Below are positions 8,680-18,700 of a stretch of DNA of 64,000 bases, piece by piece (the first letter of the stretch is position 1; every line of letters starts with the position of its first letter). The notes under the pieces are model-generated. The model was given only the letters and a program-made list of their open reading frames with translations. It made no database searches and was not told the origin of the DNA. The stretch comes from Cognaticolwellia beringensis (lineage in GTDB: Bacteria; Pseudomonadota; Gammaproteobacteria; Enterobacterales; Alteromonadaceae), in contig NZ_CP020465.1 in NCBI RefSeq assembly GCF_002076895.1, forward strand, positions 1,488,001 through 1,552,000. Direction: 5' to 3'. A program made the position numbers and the translations under genes.

Positions 8680-9206
8680 ACTGCTTTACTGTTACCATCG
8701 TTAATTAAATTTTCTACTGCTTTTATTTGCCCTAGTAATCTGGCATTTTGCTCACGGGCATTATTATATTGAGGCTGTAGCAGTTCATATAAGTCAGGGA
8801 AGTCGTTACAAAGTTGCTTATATTCACTTGATTCACCATAACTCATCAGTAATTCATTTTTATACTGAGTTAAACGTTGTCGTAGAGAGTCTTGAATAGT
8901 GTTAGATGAAGGGTTAGCTTTAAAATTTATATTACTTTCTTTTTCATCACTTCCTATGATTTTACTTACATTAAATGAACTTGTTTTAATGTAAGTGGTA
9001 ATCTCTCTTTTTTTTGAAACATTTTTTCGTAGCCAACCATTTTTAACTAACTTTACTAGTTCTGTATAAACAAACCGTCGAGCATCACTGGGATCCAAAG
9101 CTTTATCTGAATGAATAGTTATATAGGCTGCTCTGAGTTCTACAGCCGAAAAATGGTCAAAATTAGGAGCTGAAATAATTTGAGCTAGCAACTTGTTCAA
9201 TTTCAT
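8676..9206 (-). CDS. Unrecognised protein, possible winged helix, partner of the helicase
   Basis: A 176-aa protein of no family that I can name. Residues 20-75 (VELRAAYITIHSDKA, RRFVYTELVKLVKNGWLRK, TTYIKTSSF) look like a winged-helix fold with a basic recognition region. The rest is polar and partly helical (RQRLTQYKNELLMSYGE, QPQYNNAREQNARLLGQIKAVENLI), probably a coiled coil. It is the promoter-proximal gene of the helicase operon and overlaps the helicase start by 4 bp, so the products probably act together. The operon is divergent from the XRE regulator and shares its operator region. Confidence 0.6.
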   Translation of the reverse strand: MKLNKLLAQIISAPNFDHFSAVELRAAYITIHSDKALDPSDARRFVYTELVKLVKNGWLRKNVSKKREITTYIKTSSFNVSKIIGSDEKESNINFKANPSSNTIQDSLRQRLTQYKNELLMSYGESSEYKQLCNDFPDLYELLQPQYNNAREQNARLLGQIKAVENLINDGNSKAV

Positions 9207-9245
9207 TTCTTTATCCTAGAAATAATAAACTTACCTGTGTGGTGT

Positions 9246-9298
9246 TATAATCCGTAGGAGTATAATCCGTGGGATTATACTCTGTGATATTATAATCC
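9246..9298. promoter_or_regulatory. Array of overlapping C-box-like operators between the helicase operon and the XRE gene
   Basis: Three successive 19-bp palindromes, each sharing 4 bases with the next, occupy 9246-9294: TATAATCC-GTA-GGAGTATA (9246-9264), the perfect TATAATCC-GTG-GGATTATA (9261-9279), and TATACTCT-GTG-ATATTATA (9276-9294). A fourth TATAATCC half-site is at 9291-9298. The 15-bp phasing and the GTG centre closely resemble the C-boxes bound by controller proteins of restriction-modification systems. The array sits just upstream of the small XRE gene and of the divergent operon, so it probably controls both. Confidence 0.75.
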
Positions 9299-9338
9299 GC
9301 AATATGGAATAGTCGCTCATTTGATTAGGAAATTCATA

Positions 9339-9554
9339 ATGAGTGAACTGTCTAAGCGGTTTGGAGAAAAAATTCGTTCAGTAAGAACCGCTAAAGGAAT
9401 ATCTCAAGATAAACTCGCTGTAAAAAGTCAAATCGATCGAAGTTATATTGGCCGTATTGATCGAGGTGAAGTCAATATAACCATGGATAAGTTATATATC
9501 TTAGCAGCCGCGTTAGAGTGTAAACCTCAAGATCTCTTACCTGAAATGGACTGA
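9339..9554 (+). CDS. Controller-type XRE transcription factor (C-protein-like)
   Basis: A 71-aa protein from ATG 9339, chosen because AGGA lies about 8 bases upstream; an earlier in-frame start at 9321 would cover this site. It is a single HTH_3 domain: RFGEKIRSVRTAKGISQDKLAVKS then RSYIGRIDRGEVNIT and a C-terminal dimerisation helix pair (LYILAAALECKPQDLLP). Length and sequence match the controller proteins of type II R-M systems, which activate their own gene and the restriction gene with a delay. It faces the C-box-like array, so autoregulation and timed control of the helicase operon are inferred. Confidence 0.85.
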   Translation: MSELSKRFGEKIRSVRTAKGISQDKLAVKSQIDRSYIGRIDRGEVNITMDKLYILAAALECKPQDLLPEMD

Positions 9555-9578
9555 AATTTTTTTCAAATTTTTATATAT

Positions 9579-9610
9579 CTATTTAACTATTTAACTATTT
9601 AACTATTTAA
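9579..9610. repeat. Four tandem copies of an 8-bp AT-rich unit
   Basis: CTATTTAA is repeated four times without interruption, between the XRE gene and the BREX regulator gene. It could be slippage-prone, or a flexible spacer upstream of the BREX promoter. Confidence 0.9.
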
Positions 9611-9686
9611 TCTTAGTATCAAGTTTAAATAGCGACAAAAGTACACTAGTACTATAAGACAATCTTTGAATAGCAGAACCACTTGA

Positions 9687-9711
9687 AGTATGTTTGATTT
9701 TAAAACATACT
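9687..9711. promoter_or_regulatory. Candidate BrxR operator upstream of the BREX operon
   Basis: Perfect 9-bp inverted repeat AGTATGTTT / AAACATACT with a 7-bp spacer, 33 bp before the brxR start codon. BrxR-type WYL repressors bind inverted repeats ahead of their own gene. A second, smaller palindrome (AGTAC-ACTA-GTACT, 9640-9653) lies upstream beside a possible -10 element TATAAG. Confidence 0.6.
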
Positions 9712-9744
9712 GTGTTCACTCAAAAGATTGGTACGTGCTATATA

Positions 9745-10632
9745 ATGAATTTGGATAACTTGAATTACTCACAGAAACAAAGACTTGCTTATATCGACTT
9801 TAAGTTACTTTTTGTTGGCAGAGTCACTCGTAATGAAATAGTAACTAAATTTGAAAAAGGGATGTCGGGAGCTACGGCAGACTTAAATTTATATAAAGAA
9901 TTATGTCCGAATAATATGTCTTACGACAACAAGCAACGGATGTATATTCAAACAGATAAATTCAAACCACTATTTACACACGACCCTCGTAAAACATTGG
10001 TAAAGCTCGCTAACCAAATTACAGATGGTTACGACGCAATTGGTGACGTTGCTTTTCCAGTTGAGGCTCCTAGTCAGCTCAATATTCCCGATATATTCAT
10101 CGTCGCACGACTCATTCAAGCTATCATCAATCAAAAACCTGTCAGTATAATATATACATCGTTAAGTAGTGGTTCAGCCGCTCGTGAGTTAGTGCCACAT
10201 AGTATTGTGGATAATGGTCTGCGCTGGCACGTTCGTGCATTTGACCGAAAATCAAATTCATTCCGTGATTTTGTACTTACCCGCATCTCCAAGGCAACCA
10301 TTCTTCCACAGAAATTAGATAGCTATGAAGATAAACTTGAAGATCATCAGTGGATGCGAATGATGCCATTGCAGCTAATTCCTCACCCAAACAATGTTCA
10401 ACACCCAACCGCTATAGAATTAGACTATGGCATGGAAAATAAGGTTTTAGAATTGAATGTACGTGCTGCTTTAGCAGGATATTTATTAAGGCGTTGGAAT
10501 GTTGACTGTACCAAAGAAGCTTCATTAGAAGGCGGAGAGTATCAATTGTGGCTACGTAACAGGCAAACCCTCTATGGTGCCGAAAACCTAGCTATAGCTC
10601 CTGGTTACAAGCCGGATGAAGAGGCGCTATAA
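9745..10632 (+). CDS. brxR: BREX transcriptional regulator BrxR (WYL domain)
   Basis: A 295-aa protein from ATG 9745; an upstream in-frame TTG (9694) lies inside the candidate operator and is unlikely. It begins with a winged-helix segment (SQKQRLAYIDFKLLFVGRVTRNEIVTKF). It carries a WYL-type ligand-binding domain (about residues 130-185: VSIIYTSLSSGSAARELVPHS, LRWHVRAFD) and ends in a WCX-like region. In characterised type I BREX loci this dimeric regulator binds an inverted repeat upstream of itself and represses the operon. The next gene begins directly after its stop, so it is part of the operon. Confidence 0.9.
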   Translation: MNLDNLNYSQKQRLAYIDFKLLFVGRVTRNEIVTKFEKGMSGATADLNLYKELCPNNMSYDNKQRMYIQTDKFKPLFTHDPRKTLVKLANQITDGYDAIGDVAFPVEAPSQLNIPDIFIVARLIQAIINQKPVSIIYTSLSSGSAARELVPHSIVDNGLRWHVRAFDRKSNSFRDFVLTRISKATILPQKLDSYEDKLEDHQWMRMMPLQLIPHPNNVQHPTAIELDYGMENKVLELNVRAALAGYLLRRWNVDCTKEASLEGGEYQLWLRNRQTLYGAENLAIAPGYKPDEEAL

Positions 10633-11247
10633 ATGATACCTCAAGCAAATATGCAAAGCCATAAAGGGTACTTAGGTGATCTTATTGGCGGTAGCTTAAT
10701 GATCCGCGAAAGCCAAATTATTGCAGAATTACTTCTTAAAAAGCCATCAAAAAAAGAATGGACTGATGCTATTGTAAATCAAAATGTTTTACAAAAACGC
10801 TCAGATGCCTCATCTAAACGTAATGCCGCAACAATTAAAAAACGTTTAGAAGGCTTAAGCGATGAGTTTATTGAACAACTTGCTTTTGGCAGTACCGAGC
10901 TTTCTACTCAATTAATGTTTGCGGCAACGCTGATTAACTCAACAATGCTCGCTGACTTTATGCGTAATATTTTTATTGATGCAAAGCGTATGTTTCGTGA
11001 AAATATCGACAGTACCGACTGGCAGTCCTTTTGGGATGAACGCTCACGCCTATTTCCAGAATTCGCTCAAATGACAACATCTTCAACGTATAAAGTATCT
11101 CAAGTAGCATTCAAAGTATTAGCTGATGCGGGTTATATCGAAACAACGCGTAATAAAAAGCTACAAAATGTTTACTTGTTACCCGAAGTAAGATCATTAC
11201 TAACAGATATGAACCGTGATGACATCATCGCGGCAATGGAGGTCTAG
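10633..11247 (+). CDS. brxA: BREX protein BrxA (DUF1819)
   Basis: A 204-aa protein matching BrxA in length and pattern: GGSLMIRESQIIAELLL near the N-terminus, the central TIKKRLEGLSDEFIEQLAFGS, and the C-terminal AFKVLADAGYIETTRNKKLQNVYLLPEV. BrxA is a small all-helical DNA-binding protein needed for type I BREX. It starts at the base following the brxR stop and overlaps the upstream reach of brxB, as usual in these operons. An internal Met at residue 7 is an alternative start. Confidence 0.93.
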   Translation: MIPQANMQSHKGYLGDLIGGSLMIRESQIIAELLLKKPSKKEWTDAIVNQNVLQKRSDASSKRNAATIKKRLEGLSDEFIEQLAFGSTELSTQLMFAATLINSTMLADFMRNIFIDAKRMFRENIDSTDWQSFWDERSRLFPEFAQMTTSSTYKVSQVAFKVLADAGYIETTRNKKLQNVYLLPEVRSLLTDMNRDDIIAAMEV

Positions 11248-11251
11248 GTTT

Positions 11252-11839
11252 ATGAAACAAAAAAGCTTAACCGCTAGGCTAGATCAAATAATGCCAAAAA
11301 TAGAAAGTGTAGACTTTCTTAATAACCAAGGTTTGGGTAATGAAATTGGTTTTTATGTATTTGATTATCCTGCCGAGTCAGAGCTTGAAGTAAGAGAACA
11401 TATTACTTTCATGACTGAGAAAATGAATAAGCGTGGTAGAACGTTTACCAACATCAACTTGTTTGAAGTTGTCCTTGAAATACTCGAATCTCGCAAGCTA
11501 ACTGAACGTGCATTTAAAACACAAAAAGAACGTGGTGATGACGCTTTATTTAAAGCCTTAAAAGGGCCTCTTGAGCAAAATAGAGTGGCAGAGTTTATTG
11601 CAAATAAAATTGATTTAGACAACTCAGGTGAATCGAAATCTGAGTTCATTTTGTTGCATGGTCTAGGTAACGCTTGGCCGATCATTCGTGGTCATGGCCT
11701 ATTGAATGCTTTACATGCAAAAGTGGGTAATGTGCCAACGGTATTATTTTACCCTGGTGAATGGGATGGCCTAACACTTAAAGCCTTTAGTACGATGGAA
11801 GGTAACGGTTATTACCGAGCATTTAAGCTCGTGCCATAA
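11252..11839 (+). CDS. brxB: BREX protein BrxB (DUF1788)
   Basis: A 195-aa protein from ATG 11252, preferred over 11216 because GGAGG precedes it and because homologues start with a similar KSLTARLDQI helix. It has the DUF1788 pattern: NEIGFYVFDYPAESELEVREHI, then ILLHGLGNAWPIIRGHGLLNALH and VPTVLFYPGEWDG. BrxB is an essential type I BREX component that contacts BrxC and PglZ. About 170 bases of non-coding sequence separate it from brxC. Confidence 0.93.
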   Translation: MKQKSLTARLDQIMPKIESVDFLNNQGLGNEIGFYVFDYPAESELEVREHITFMTEKMNKRGRTFTNINLFEVVLEILESRKLTERAFKTQKERGDDALFKALKGPLEQNRVAEFIANKIDLDNSGESKSEFILLHGLGNAWPIIRGHGLLNALHAKVGNVPTVLFYPGEWDGLTLKAFSTMEGNGYYRAFKLVP

Positions 11840-12011
11840 TTTAGAAAGGTAAATGAAATTACAATCACATTTCTCATTGTGAATGTAAAATAGCTGCCTA
11901 GTTCAAATCAGAAGCTAAATAAGAAGTTAATTTGAAAACTAAGTTAAAAATTAATGAAAAGGACTTTCAAGCCTTTCACGAAAATAACGGATTACTAGAG
12001 AAGAATAACTT

Positions 12012-15000
12012 ATGTCAAATATGAAAATTAAAGAACTATTTACCAAAGACATCGAACGTAAAATTAACGGTGTTGTTAAAGCGGATCAACGAGAAGATCA
12101 CGTTGTCTTCACCGAGTTAGACGAATACGTAGTCACCAAAGAGCTATTTACCCATTTTGAAAAGTTCTTCGATTGCTACATGCCATCAGTGCGTGATCCG
12201 AAAGCCAAGGCTGCTTCTGGTAAATTAGGTATTTGGATAAGTGGCTTCTTTGGATCTGGTAAATCCCACTTTATTAAAATTCTTTCATACCTTTTACAAA
12301 ATATCGAAGCTAGAAATGAACTGCTTGCCAATGGTGAAAGTAAAAAAGCAGTCGACTTCTTTAAAGATAAGATTAACGATGGCTTCCTGATTAGTGAAAT
12401 AAATACTGCTGTTACTAAAGAAAACACTGTTATTTTGTTTAACATCGACAGCCGTGCCAACACAGACGATGGTGACGACGCCATCTTAAAAGTGTTCCTT
12501 AAAGTATTTAATGAGCAAATGGGCTTTAGTGGTGATCATCCTCATATTGCACACTTAGAACGTGAACTTGATAGCCGTGGTGTATTTGCTAAATTCCAAG
12601 AAGAGTTTACCAACTTAACTTCTGCAAGCTGGATTGAAGAGCGTGATGCTTATGACTTCTACCGTGATGATATGGCCGAGGCTTTGGCTAAAGTTACTGA
12701 CCAATCTACAGAGTCAGCACGTCAATGGGTTGAGCAACTTGAAAACAACTTTACATTAGACATAGCAAACTTCTGTAAATGGGTTAAAGAATATTTAGAT
12801 GTAGACCAAGAACGTCGAGTATTATTTTTTGTCGATGAAGTAGGTCAATTCATTGGTAAAAATACTCAAATGATGCTTAAGCTACAAACCATCACTGAAA
12901 ACCTAGGTACAATATGTGAAGGTCGTTCGTGGGTTGTGGTGACTTCTCAAGAAGACATTGATGTTGTTTTAGGGAATATGTCGGGTTCAAAAAACCATGA
13001 CTTTTCAAAAATCCAAGCACGCTTCGAAAAACTATCACTTTCAAGTTCAAACACCAGCGAAGTAATAGAAAAACGTCTACTCGAAAAAGAACAGCCAGCC
13101 CGAGAATTGCTGTCAAAACTATACGATGAAAAAGGCGATATTCTCCGAAATCAATTAGCATTTGATTCATCAACCAAAGCAGAATTAGCAAATTATAAAG
13201 ACGCAACAAGCTTTATTCATAGTTATCCATTTGTGCCTTATCATTATAAGTTAGTGCAAGATATATTTGCAGGATTAAGTAAATCCGGTGCAGCAGGAAT
13301 GCACATGGCTCGTGGAGAACGTTCATTACTTGATGCCTTCCAAAGTGCCGCTCAAATAATTGCCAATAAAGAAGTGGGTGTTTTAATACCGCTACATTAT
13401 TTTTATAACTCTATTGATAACTTTTTAGATACCGCTGTAAAGCGTGATGTTTTGCAAGCGGCTGAAAAAGAATCTATCTCAGAATTTGGCGTAAACTTAT
13501 TAAAAACCTTGTTCTTAGTGCGTTATGTTGATGCTATTAAATCAACATTAGATAACCTTGTTACCTTATGTGTTAGCAAAGTTGATGAAGACCGTTTAGC
13601 ACTTCGACGTGAAATAGAACAAGCACTTAATTCATTAGAGCAAAACTTACTGATTGCTCGCCAAGGTGATGAGTACATCTTCTTAACCAATGAAGAAAAA
13701 GAAATCGAAAATGAAATTAGAGAGACTGAAATAGAGCTTTCTGATGAAACCAATAAACTTAGTAATATCATTTTTGATGAAATTTTACGTAGACAAAATA
13801 TCTATCGTTACCCTGAAAACAAACAAGATTTCCCTGTAAGTCGTTTCTGTAACGGTATTCCACGCGATGGATCTCAAGAAAATGACTTAGTTGTTAAAGT
13901 CATTTCACCTATTGATCCTAACTACAGCGAATATGAAACTGCCGTTTGTGCAAATCACTCTTCAGATGGTAATGGCTCAATCATTATTAAGCTAGCCGAT
14001 ACAACTAAAGTGTTTGATGAAATCATAACGTTTGTTAAAACGGATAAATTTTTACGCAGAGCTGGCGGTAACCGCCCAGAGCAGCAGCAACTTTTAAATC
14101 AAAAAGGGGCTGAAAACCAAAAACGCAATGGTCGTATTAAACTTGAAGTGGAAGAATTATTAAAAGATGCTGAATTTTACGCGCTAGGGTCTGAACAAAA
14201 TCCAAGAGGTAGCTCCATCAGTACCATCTTAGATGTAACCTATAAATACGTAATAGAGAATACCTTTGGCAAGCTTAAGTTAGTTAAGCCGTTTCCTGGT
14301 GATATTCGCCGTGAAATTCAAAATACCCTTATAGCCGATGATGTTGGACAAATAGGGTTAGATCTTAAAGCGGAAGAAGTTAATCCACTAGCCTCTATAG
14401 AAGTTGAAAAGCACATAACCCTTGCTGATGACACAAGTAGAACAGTTACAGCAGAAGATATTGTTAAACGTTTCTCTAAACGTCCATTTGGTTGGAACGA
14501 TGAAGAAATACTACTCATCATGTCGCGTTTGGCGTTGTCTAATAAAATCAACTTCCAAATGCGTCAACAAGACGTACCGCTTAGAAATGCTTACGATAAC
14601 CTGATTCAAGTGAGAAAACGTGCAGAAATGCGTGTTAGACGTATTAAACAACAGTCCGATGCTAACCTTAAGCGTGCTGCTAAGTTATTTAAAGACTTCT
14701 TTGGTAAAAATGCCCCTGATAATGAAAAAGAGCTATTCAATATTGCCCAAGAAAACTTAGGCAGAATGAAGACTAAGCTTGATGCTTTCTCTAATAAAGC
14801 ATCAACAGGAAAATACCCAGGTGGTAAAGAAATTGACCAAGGCATAGTGCTATTAGCAGGGTTAACAGATCAACACTCAAGCTTCTCGTTTATCGAGCTA
14901 TTTTTATCAAGTGATAATGACTTATTAGATTTTGAAGAAGACTATCAAGACTTAGAAAACTTCTTTGAAACTCAGTTTTCAACATGGCAAAAATTGGCAA

Positions 15001-15710
15001 AAGCATTAAACCAAGAATTTGATCGTAACCGTAATGCCTTAGAAAAAAATGATAAGGCAAGCCAAGCATTACAAAAACTTCAAGCTATCTATAACAATAC
15101 TCGTCCATACAAAGATATACGCAATATAGAGCCACTTATTGCACAAGTGGCAAAAATTAATGAAACCTTATTACAAGAAAAGCGCGAACACGCTTTAGGT
15201 CGTATTCAACTTAGAATTGACCATGTACAGCAACAAATTAAAGATGCTGCCATACCAAGTGACATAAGTAATAAGGCGCTATATCCATTACAGAGTTCAC
15301 TTAAAAGGTTAAGTGATTTACAAGGTATCGCTGAAATTCATCAAGAAATTACTGAAGCTGCAAGCCTTGAAGAAGATGCTTACGAGTTAATTAACCGATA
15401 CATCGAACAAGAAGATAAAAAGCGTGCCCAAGCAGAAGCTGAAAAATCCTCTGGTGTAGGCACAAGCTCTGGTTCTAGCACAACAGCAGGTGGTGTTAAT
15501 TATCCACCTAACGAGCCTTCAGAGCCTCAAAAAGTAGCTAGTCCTAATATTGCTAAGAAAATTGTATCTGTTGATACTAGTAGTGTTATGCGAGAGGTAA
15601 ATCAGTCGGGTGTTATCGAAACAGAGCATGATATAGATACTTATCTTAATGCTTTGCGAGATAAGTTATCTACGCTAGTTGCAGCAAATAACAAAGTGCG
15701 TATCAAGTAG
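12012..15710 (+). CDS. brxC: BREX ATPase BrxC/PglY
   Basis: A 1232-aa P-loop protein. Walker A is GFFGSGKSHF at residues 78-87, and VLFFVDEVGQFIG provides Walker B. The long C-terminal half is rich in charged coiled-coil helices and ends in a low-complexity Gly/Ser/Thr linker (about 1150-1165) and a short conserved tail. The length is normal for BrxC. It is an ATPase core component of BREX, probably a platform for assembly with BrxB and PglZ. It is intact, with no frameshift visible. Confidence 0.95.
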   Translation: MSNMKIKELFTKDIERKINGVVKADQREDHVVFTELDEYVVTKELFTHFEKFFDCYMPSVRDPKAKAASGKLGIWISGFFGSGKSHFIKILSYLLQNIEARNELLANGESKKAVDFFKDKINDGFLISEINTAVTKENTVILFNIDSRANTDDGDDAILKVFLKVFNEQMGFSGDHPHIAHLERELDSRGVFAKFQEEFTNLTSASWIEERDAYDFYRDDMAEALAKVTDQSTESARQWVEQLENNFTLDIANFCKWVKEYLDVDQERRVLFFVDEVGQFIGKNTQMMLKLQTITENLGTICEGRSWVVVTSQEDIDVVLGNMSGSKNHDFSKIQARFEKLSLSSSNTSEVIEKRLLEKEQPARELLSKLYDEKGDILRNQLAFDSSTKAELANYKDATSFIHSYPFVPYHYKLVQDIFAGLSKSGAAGMHMARGERSLLDAFQSAAQIIANKEVGVLIPLHYFYNSIDNFLDTAVKRDVLQAAEKESISEFGVNLLKTLFLVRYVDAIKSTLDNLVTLCVSKVDEDRLALRREIEQALNSLEQNLLIARQGDEYIFLTNEEKEIENEIRETEIELSDETNKLSNIIFDEILRRQNIYRYPENKQDFPVSRFCNGIPRDGSQENDLVVKVISPIDPNYSEYETAVCANHSSDGNGSIIIKLADTTKVFDEIITFVKTDKFLRRAGGNRPEQQQLLNQKGAENQKRNGRIKLEVEELLKDAEFYALGSEQNPRGSSISTILDVTYKYVIENTFGKLKLVKPFPGDIRREIQNTLIADDVGQIGLDLKAEEVNPLASIEVEKHITLADDTSRTVTAEDIVKRFSKRPFGWNDEEILLIMSRLALSNKINFQMRQQDVPLRNAYDNLIQVRKRAEMRVRRIKQQSDANLKRAAKLFKDFFGKNAPDNEKELFNIAQENLGRMKTKLDAFSNKASTGKYPGGKEIDQGIVLLAGLTDQHSSFSFIELFLSSDNDLLDFEEDYQDLENFFETQFSTWQKLAKALNQEFDRNRNALEKNDKASQALQKLQAIYNNTRPYKDIRNIEPLIAQVAKINETLLQEKREHALGRIQLRIDHVQQQIKDAAIPSDISNKALYPLQSSLKRLSDLQGIAEIHQEITEAASLEEDAYELINRYIEQEDKKRAQAEAEKSSGVGTSSGSSTTAGGVNYPPNEPSEPQKVASPNIAKKIVSVDTSSVMREVNQSGVIETEHDIDTYLNALRDKLSTLVAANNKVRIK

Positions 15711-15779
15711 TCTAATTACAGTATAAATACCCAGTGGAAGAGCCATAAAAATTACCACGGAAAGGATAATAAGAAAAAT

Positions 15780-18700
15780 ATGAACACTAAAAATTTAAAA
15801 GCATACGCACCTAAAGCACGTTCTCAATTTATTGAAGCCATTAAAAAGCGTGCCGCCCAATTGGGTATTTATCAAGACAAAATAGCTGACGTTCAATTTG
15901 AAGGTGGGGCAGCCATCATCGAAGGTCGTGCCTTTACTAAGAAGCAAGGTGACCAACGTAAAGCACTTGAGCGAAAGATAGATGAGAAGCCTTTAGCAAC
16001 TCATATAGAGCGGTATGATTTGTTCATTCGCGAAATGGCTTATACATGGTTCAACCGTTTAGCCGCTATTCGTTACATGGAATTACATGACTATTTAGAT
16101 CATGGTTTCCGCGTACTTAGTAACCCGAACGGTGCTGATAGCTTGCCTGAAATCCTCGACCATGCCTCTGATGTGGTAGATAGTTTAGATCCTGACCAAA
16201 AGTATTTAGATAAAAACCATATCATTGAACTGCAATTAGCAGGCAACAAAGAAGAAGAGTTATACCGAGAGCTTCTTTTAGGCCAATGCCATCGCTTGTA
16301 CAACATCATGCCATTCATGTTTGAAGCGATTGATGATGCCACCGAGTTATTATTGCCAGACAATCTAACCAAAACTGATTCAATCTTAAAAGGCTTAGTG
16401 AACGAAATACCAGAAGAAGATTGGAGTGAGATTGAAGTAATTGGTTGGTTATATCAATTTTATATTTCAGAACATAAAGATGCCGTAATCGGTAAAGTGG
16501 TTAAATCAGAAGATATTCCTGCGGCAACACAGTTATTTACCCCTAACTGGATAGTAAAGTATCTTGTACAAAACTCATTGGGCAGACAATGGTTAGCAAC
16601 ATACCCTGAATCAGATCTTAAAGGCAAAATGGAGTATTACATTGAGCCTGCTGAACAATCTGATGATGTAATCGAACAATTAAAAGCTATTACCCCGACC
16701 AGTATCGATCCTGAACAAATAAAAGTGCTAGACCCTGCGGCAGGTAGCGGTCATATTTTAGTAGAAGTCTACGAAGTGCTGCGCGAAATTTACCTTGAAC
16801 GTGGTTATCGTTTACGTGAAATACCAGAACTTATTTTAACTAAAAATATCTATGGTTTAGATATTGATGATAGAGCTGCACAACTTGCAGGCTTTGCGTT
16901 AATGATGAAAGCTCGTGAAGATGATAGACGTATTTTTCAACGTGTTGAAGATGGTGAAGTAGCGCTTAATGTTTACTCTTTACAGTCAACTGAAGGCTTA
17001 GATATTGGCAAGCTTTGGCAAGCTTTGAACTTGGAAGGAAATCAGAAACAAGGCTCCACAGGTGGACTTTTTGATACCTTAGACGGTGAAACAGGTACCT
17101 TTGTTCAACCAACGGGGATTTATAAAGAATATTTTGAATTACTACAAATATTAAAGACTTCATTTTTACAGGCTAAAACACTTGGTTCACTCATTCAAAT
17201 TGATAATCAACACTTACAAAACTTAGTTGCTTTAAAAGAGTTGTTACAAGCTAAAGAAAAAGGTTCTGATCCTTCTTCTAAAAACGCTGCTATTGATTTA
17301 CTGCCTATTATTCATCAGGCTATGTTACTTTCACAAGAATATGATGTAGTAGTTGCTAACCCGCCTTATATGGGGAGTAAATATCAAACATCAGAAGTGA
17401 AAAAATATTTGAAAGATCACTTTGATGGATACGAAAAAGATCTATTTTCTGCGTTCATAGTTAGAAACCTTAGGCTTGCTAAGTATCGAGGAGAGCTTGG
17501 TTTTATGACACCGTTTGTGTGGATGTTCATTTCAACATATGAACAACTAAGGAATAAATTAGTAAATGATGAAATAATATCGACGTTAATACAGTTGGAA
17601 TACTCTGGCTTTGATGGCGCAACAGTACCAATATGCACTTTTACTTTAACTAAAGGACATGTTGATGATTATGTAGGGAGCTATATTAAACTATCAGATT
17701 TCCGAGGCGCTGGAAATCAAAGTCCACGCACTCTTGAGGCTATTAATAATAGAGATTGTAACTGGTTCTTCAATGCAAAGCCCGATGACTTCAAAAAAGT
17801 TCCAAGTAGCCCTATCGCATATTGGATGACAAATTCTATGCGGGAACTTTTTGTAAAGTTCCCTGCAATATCTCAATCGGTAAATGTTACAGGTGGGATG
17901 ACGACGGCTGACAATGACAGATTTTTGCGTTTGTGGCATGAAGTTTCTGTAGGTAAGTCAAATTTGTCGAGTAATAATAGAGTTGATGCTCAGGAATCTA
18001 AAAAGAAATGGTTTCCATATAACAAAGGGGGAAGCTATAGAAAATGGTTTGGCAATAGAGATTATTTTGTCAATTGGTATAACGATGGTGAAGAAATAAT
18101 TGGGACTGGAAGAGCTTTTCCTAGGAGTAAAAACCATTATTTTAAAGAGTCTTTAACATACACTGCGACTAGTTCATCTTATTTTGGTATTCGATATTCA
18201 GATCCCGGATTTATATTTGATGCAAAAGGTTCTTCATGTTTTGCAGATGAAGATACTTTAAAGTGTAGTTTAGGCTTTTTGGCTTCAAAAATTTCAAGCT
18301 ATTTATTGCAATCATTAAACCCTACTATTGAGTTTCAAACTGGTAATTTAGCAATACTACCTTTTATAGAAGTTTCAAGTTTGAAAGAGATCGTTGACGA
18401 ATTAATTGAAATTAGTCGAGTTGATTGGAATGCTTATGAAACGTCATGGAGTTTTAGTCAACATTCATTTTTAGAATCTAAAGTTTTTTCAGATACAATC
18501 CAACATACCTTTTGTAAAGTTGTTGAAGAATGGGGAAAGTTAATAAATAAGACTTCCACACTAGAAGAAAAAAATAATAGTTTATTGATTGAAGCATATG
18601 GTTTAAATGATGAAGTAACGCCAAACATACCAGATACAGAAATAACTTTAGTTTGTAATCCTAAATATAGATATGATTCAAAATCAAGCGTTACAGAATT

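Noticed and set aside
11932..12024. 30-codon open frame overlapping the start of brxC
   Set aside because: It starts at TTG without a ribosome binding site and has no recognisable similarity; probably chance.
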